In this document: piece after piece, positions 6,738-7,922 of the stretch | Layout of the letters: the number at the start of each line of letters is the position of its first letter | How positions within the stretch are numbered: the stretch's first letter is position 1 | DNA from: an uncultured Lachnospiraceae bacterium | Lineage (GTDB): Bacteria; Bacillota; Clostridia; Lachnospirales; Lachnospiraceae | DNA: 7,922 nt | Assembly: GCA_902803745.1 (NCBI GenBank) | Contig: CADCRB010000288.1 | Coordinates: 1 to 7,922 of the forward strand | Reading direction: 5' to 3' | Notes under the pieces: model-generated | Seen by the model: only the letters and a program-made list of their open reading frames with translations | What the model was told of the DNA's origin: nothing | The model's database searches: none | Position numbers and translations under genes: made by a program

Positions 6738-7922
6738 TTACTCCTCCACAGTTATTATATCCGAAAGCACATAGTGAAATAAAGGATAAGATGTAAATTC
6801 GTTTTCTATGTACCCGTTCCGCAAGTCGCAGGTGTCGGATGGATCTTCAGGATTGACACCTTTATAATTACCCTTATATACAAAATCTTTATTACCGTTC
6901 TTAAACCGCTCTATTGCCTTGTCCATGGCTTCCTGCGTTCCGGACGCCGCTACCTGAATGTTCAGATCGTTCATCTCTACCCAGCCGTTCTCAAATCCGG
7001 CGGACACATCTGTTCCGTGAATATTACCGGATACAACAGCTTCAATGCTTTTATTCGTCATTACGGCATCCACGGCTGCAAGCACATATGGATCCCAGCA
7101 TATCCTTGAGGTTACCAGAGATGTTCCCGGAGCAACCTCGGACATGCTCTGATTATATCCTACATAATACACCTCACCTGTCTCGGCTGCCTCCTCACAT
7201 GCAATTGCAGGTCCGATAGTATCGGTATGCTGTGAAATGATCACACAGCCCTCTTCTATCAACTGCCTGGCAGCAGACTTTTCCTGAGCGTAGCTGCTCC
7301 AGGTTCCGGTGTAGCGGACACGCATCACAGCTTGGGAAACCACCGAACGTACCCCCATAAGAAAGGCAGTATAGCCGGATATTACCTCGGATGTCGGGAA
7401 TGCTGCCACGAATCCAACAACAGCCTGATCCTCTGAAAGCCTTCCCTCGAGGATCATCTGTCTGATCTTCATTCCTGCAGCAATACCGCTGACATACCGG
7501 CCCTGATAGGCTTCTCCCTTAAATGTGTGATAATTGGGCGGCACCGTCTTTCCATACATATCCATATATGATGTCTGGCAAAACTGTGTATTGGGATATT
7601 CCGGAGCAAGTTTGACCACCAGCTCACTGTAACCGTTAAAGAAAATAATGTCACAGCCTTTTTCTGCCAGCTCTCTGAGCGGTTCTTCCATGGCATCATC
7701 CAAAACATTGCTGCAGGTTTCGATATCCACCTGATCCCCGTACTGCTTTTCCAGCTCATCCTTGGCAAGAGAGAAATTGTAAGTATACGGTGTACTCTCG
7801 TCATTATCATAGATAAAACCAACTGTCAGGTGATCCTTTTTCCCGGACAGATTTGTTATCCGGAAAATACAAAATGAAGCAGCCAGTATAACCAAACAGG
7901 TCAGCACAGTTATTATATATAC
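6738..7922 (-). CDS. BMP/PnrA-like (basic membrane protein family) substrate-binding protein, 5'-truncated
   Basis: This belongs to the BMP family (Med/PnrA-like), periplasmic-binding-type proteins that in characterised cases bind purine nucleosides for ABC uptake. From a GTG at 7907 there are 389 residues. On that numbering, HLTVGFIYDNDES (26-38) opens the binding fold, and FKGEAYQGRYVSGIAAG follows. VGFVAAFPTSEVISGYTAFLMGVRS, QHTDT and VGYNQSMSEVAPG are clear family stretches. The frame stays open through the last 15 bases of the window (VYIIT before the GTG Val) and the GTG has no ribosome binding site, so the true start is probably beyond the edge. The N-terminus is one hydrophobic segment, with no convincing lipobox before either early cysteine, so a membrane anchor is more likely than a lipoprotein. 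No transporter genes accompany it; a hybrid kinase follows 59 bp downstream. Ligand unknown. Confidence 0.92.
   Translation of the reverse strand, partial: VYIITVLTCLVILAASFCIFRITNLSGKKDHLTVGFIYDNDESTPYTYNFSLAKDELEKQYGDQVDIETCSNVLDDAMEEPLRELAEKGCDIIFFNGYSELVVKLAPEYPNTQFCQTSYMDMYGKTVPPNYHTFKGEAYQGRYVSGIAAGMKIRQMILEGRLSEDQAVVGFVAAFPTSEVISGYTAFLMGVRSVVSQAVMRVRYTGTWSSYAQEKSAARQLIEEGCVIISQHTDTIGPAIACEEAAETGEVYYVGYNQSMSEVAPGTSLVTSRICWDPYVLAAVDAVMTNKSIEAVVSGNIHGTDVSAGFENGWVEMNDLNIQVAASGTQEAMDKAIERFKNGNKDFVYKGNYKGVNPEDPSDTCDLRNGYIENEFTSYPLFHYVLSDIITVEE

Noticed and set aside
6747..7918. A 14-bp direct repeat CACAGTTATTATAT at 6747-6760 and 7905-7918, near the two ends of the BMP gene
   Set aside because: Both copies lie in coding sequence and translate in the same frame to ITV-like residues. 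A single AT-rich 14-mer match is not very unlikely by chance in a window of this size, and no mobile-element gene lies between them.

Overview
The window looks like chromosomal DNA of an anaerobic Bacillota, most likely a Lachnospiraceae-type Clostridia (Butyrivibrio/Roseburia relatives). This is an inference from moderate GC, strong purine-rich Shine-Dalgarno sites, the small stand-alone HMA protein beside a Zn/Cd-type P-type ATPase, and a BMP-family binding protein next to a large hybrid histidine kinase. No RNA gene, insertion sequence, CRISPR array or phage gene was seen. Coding density is very high; the longest stretch without a gene is about 160 bp.

Layout. (1) 1-951, minus: 5' part of an acyltransferase-3 family membrane protein that runs off the left edge. 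(2) 952-1110: a divergent intergenic region with a good plus-strand promoter (perfect -35, 17-bp spacer), two inverted repeats over the -10 and start region, and a leader hairpin before the ribosome binding site. (3) 1111-3315, plus: a two-gene metal-efflux operon, a 72-residue HMA metal-binding protein followed by a P1B-type ATPase that lacks its own N-terminal HMA domain. (4) 7922-3299, minus: a run of four genes in the order BMP-family binding protein (5' end off the right edge), 855-residue membrane hybrid histidine kinase (HisKA, HATPase, receiver, HPt), an unrecognised 74-residue protein, and the nucleotide pyrophosphatase Maf. The last two overlap by ATGA, and maf overlaps the ATPase gene tail to tail by 17 bp.

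How the genes fit together. The HMA protein and the ATPase should form one export unit for soft divalent metals (Zn, Cd or Pb), probably controlled through the operator-like repeats at their promoter. The regulator is not in the window. The BMP protein appears membrane-anchored rather than a free lipoprotein. It sits directly before a kinase with about nine membrane segments and no sizeable extracellular domain, so the two may form a ligand-binding/signalling pair; this is the most interesting hypothesis here. No ABC transporter permease or ATPase for the BMP protein, and no separate response regulator for the kinase, is present in the window. Maf and the small protein look like downstream passengers or housekeeping genes in the same transcript.
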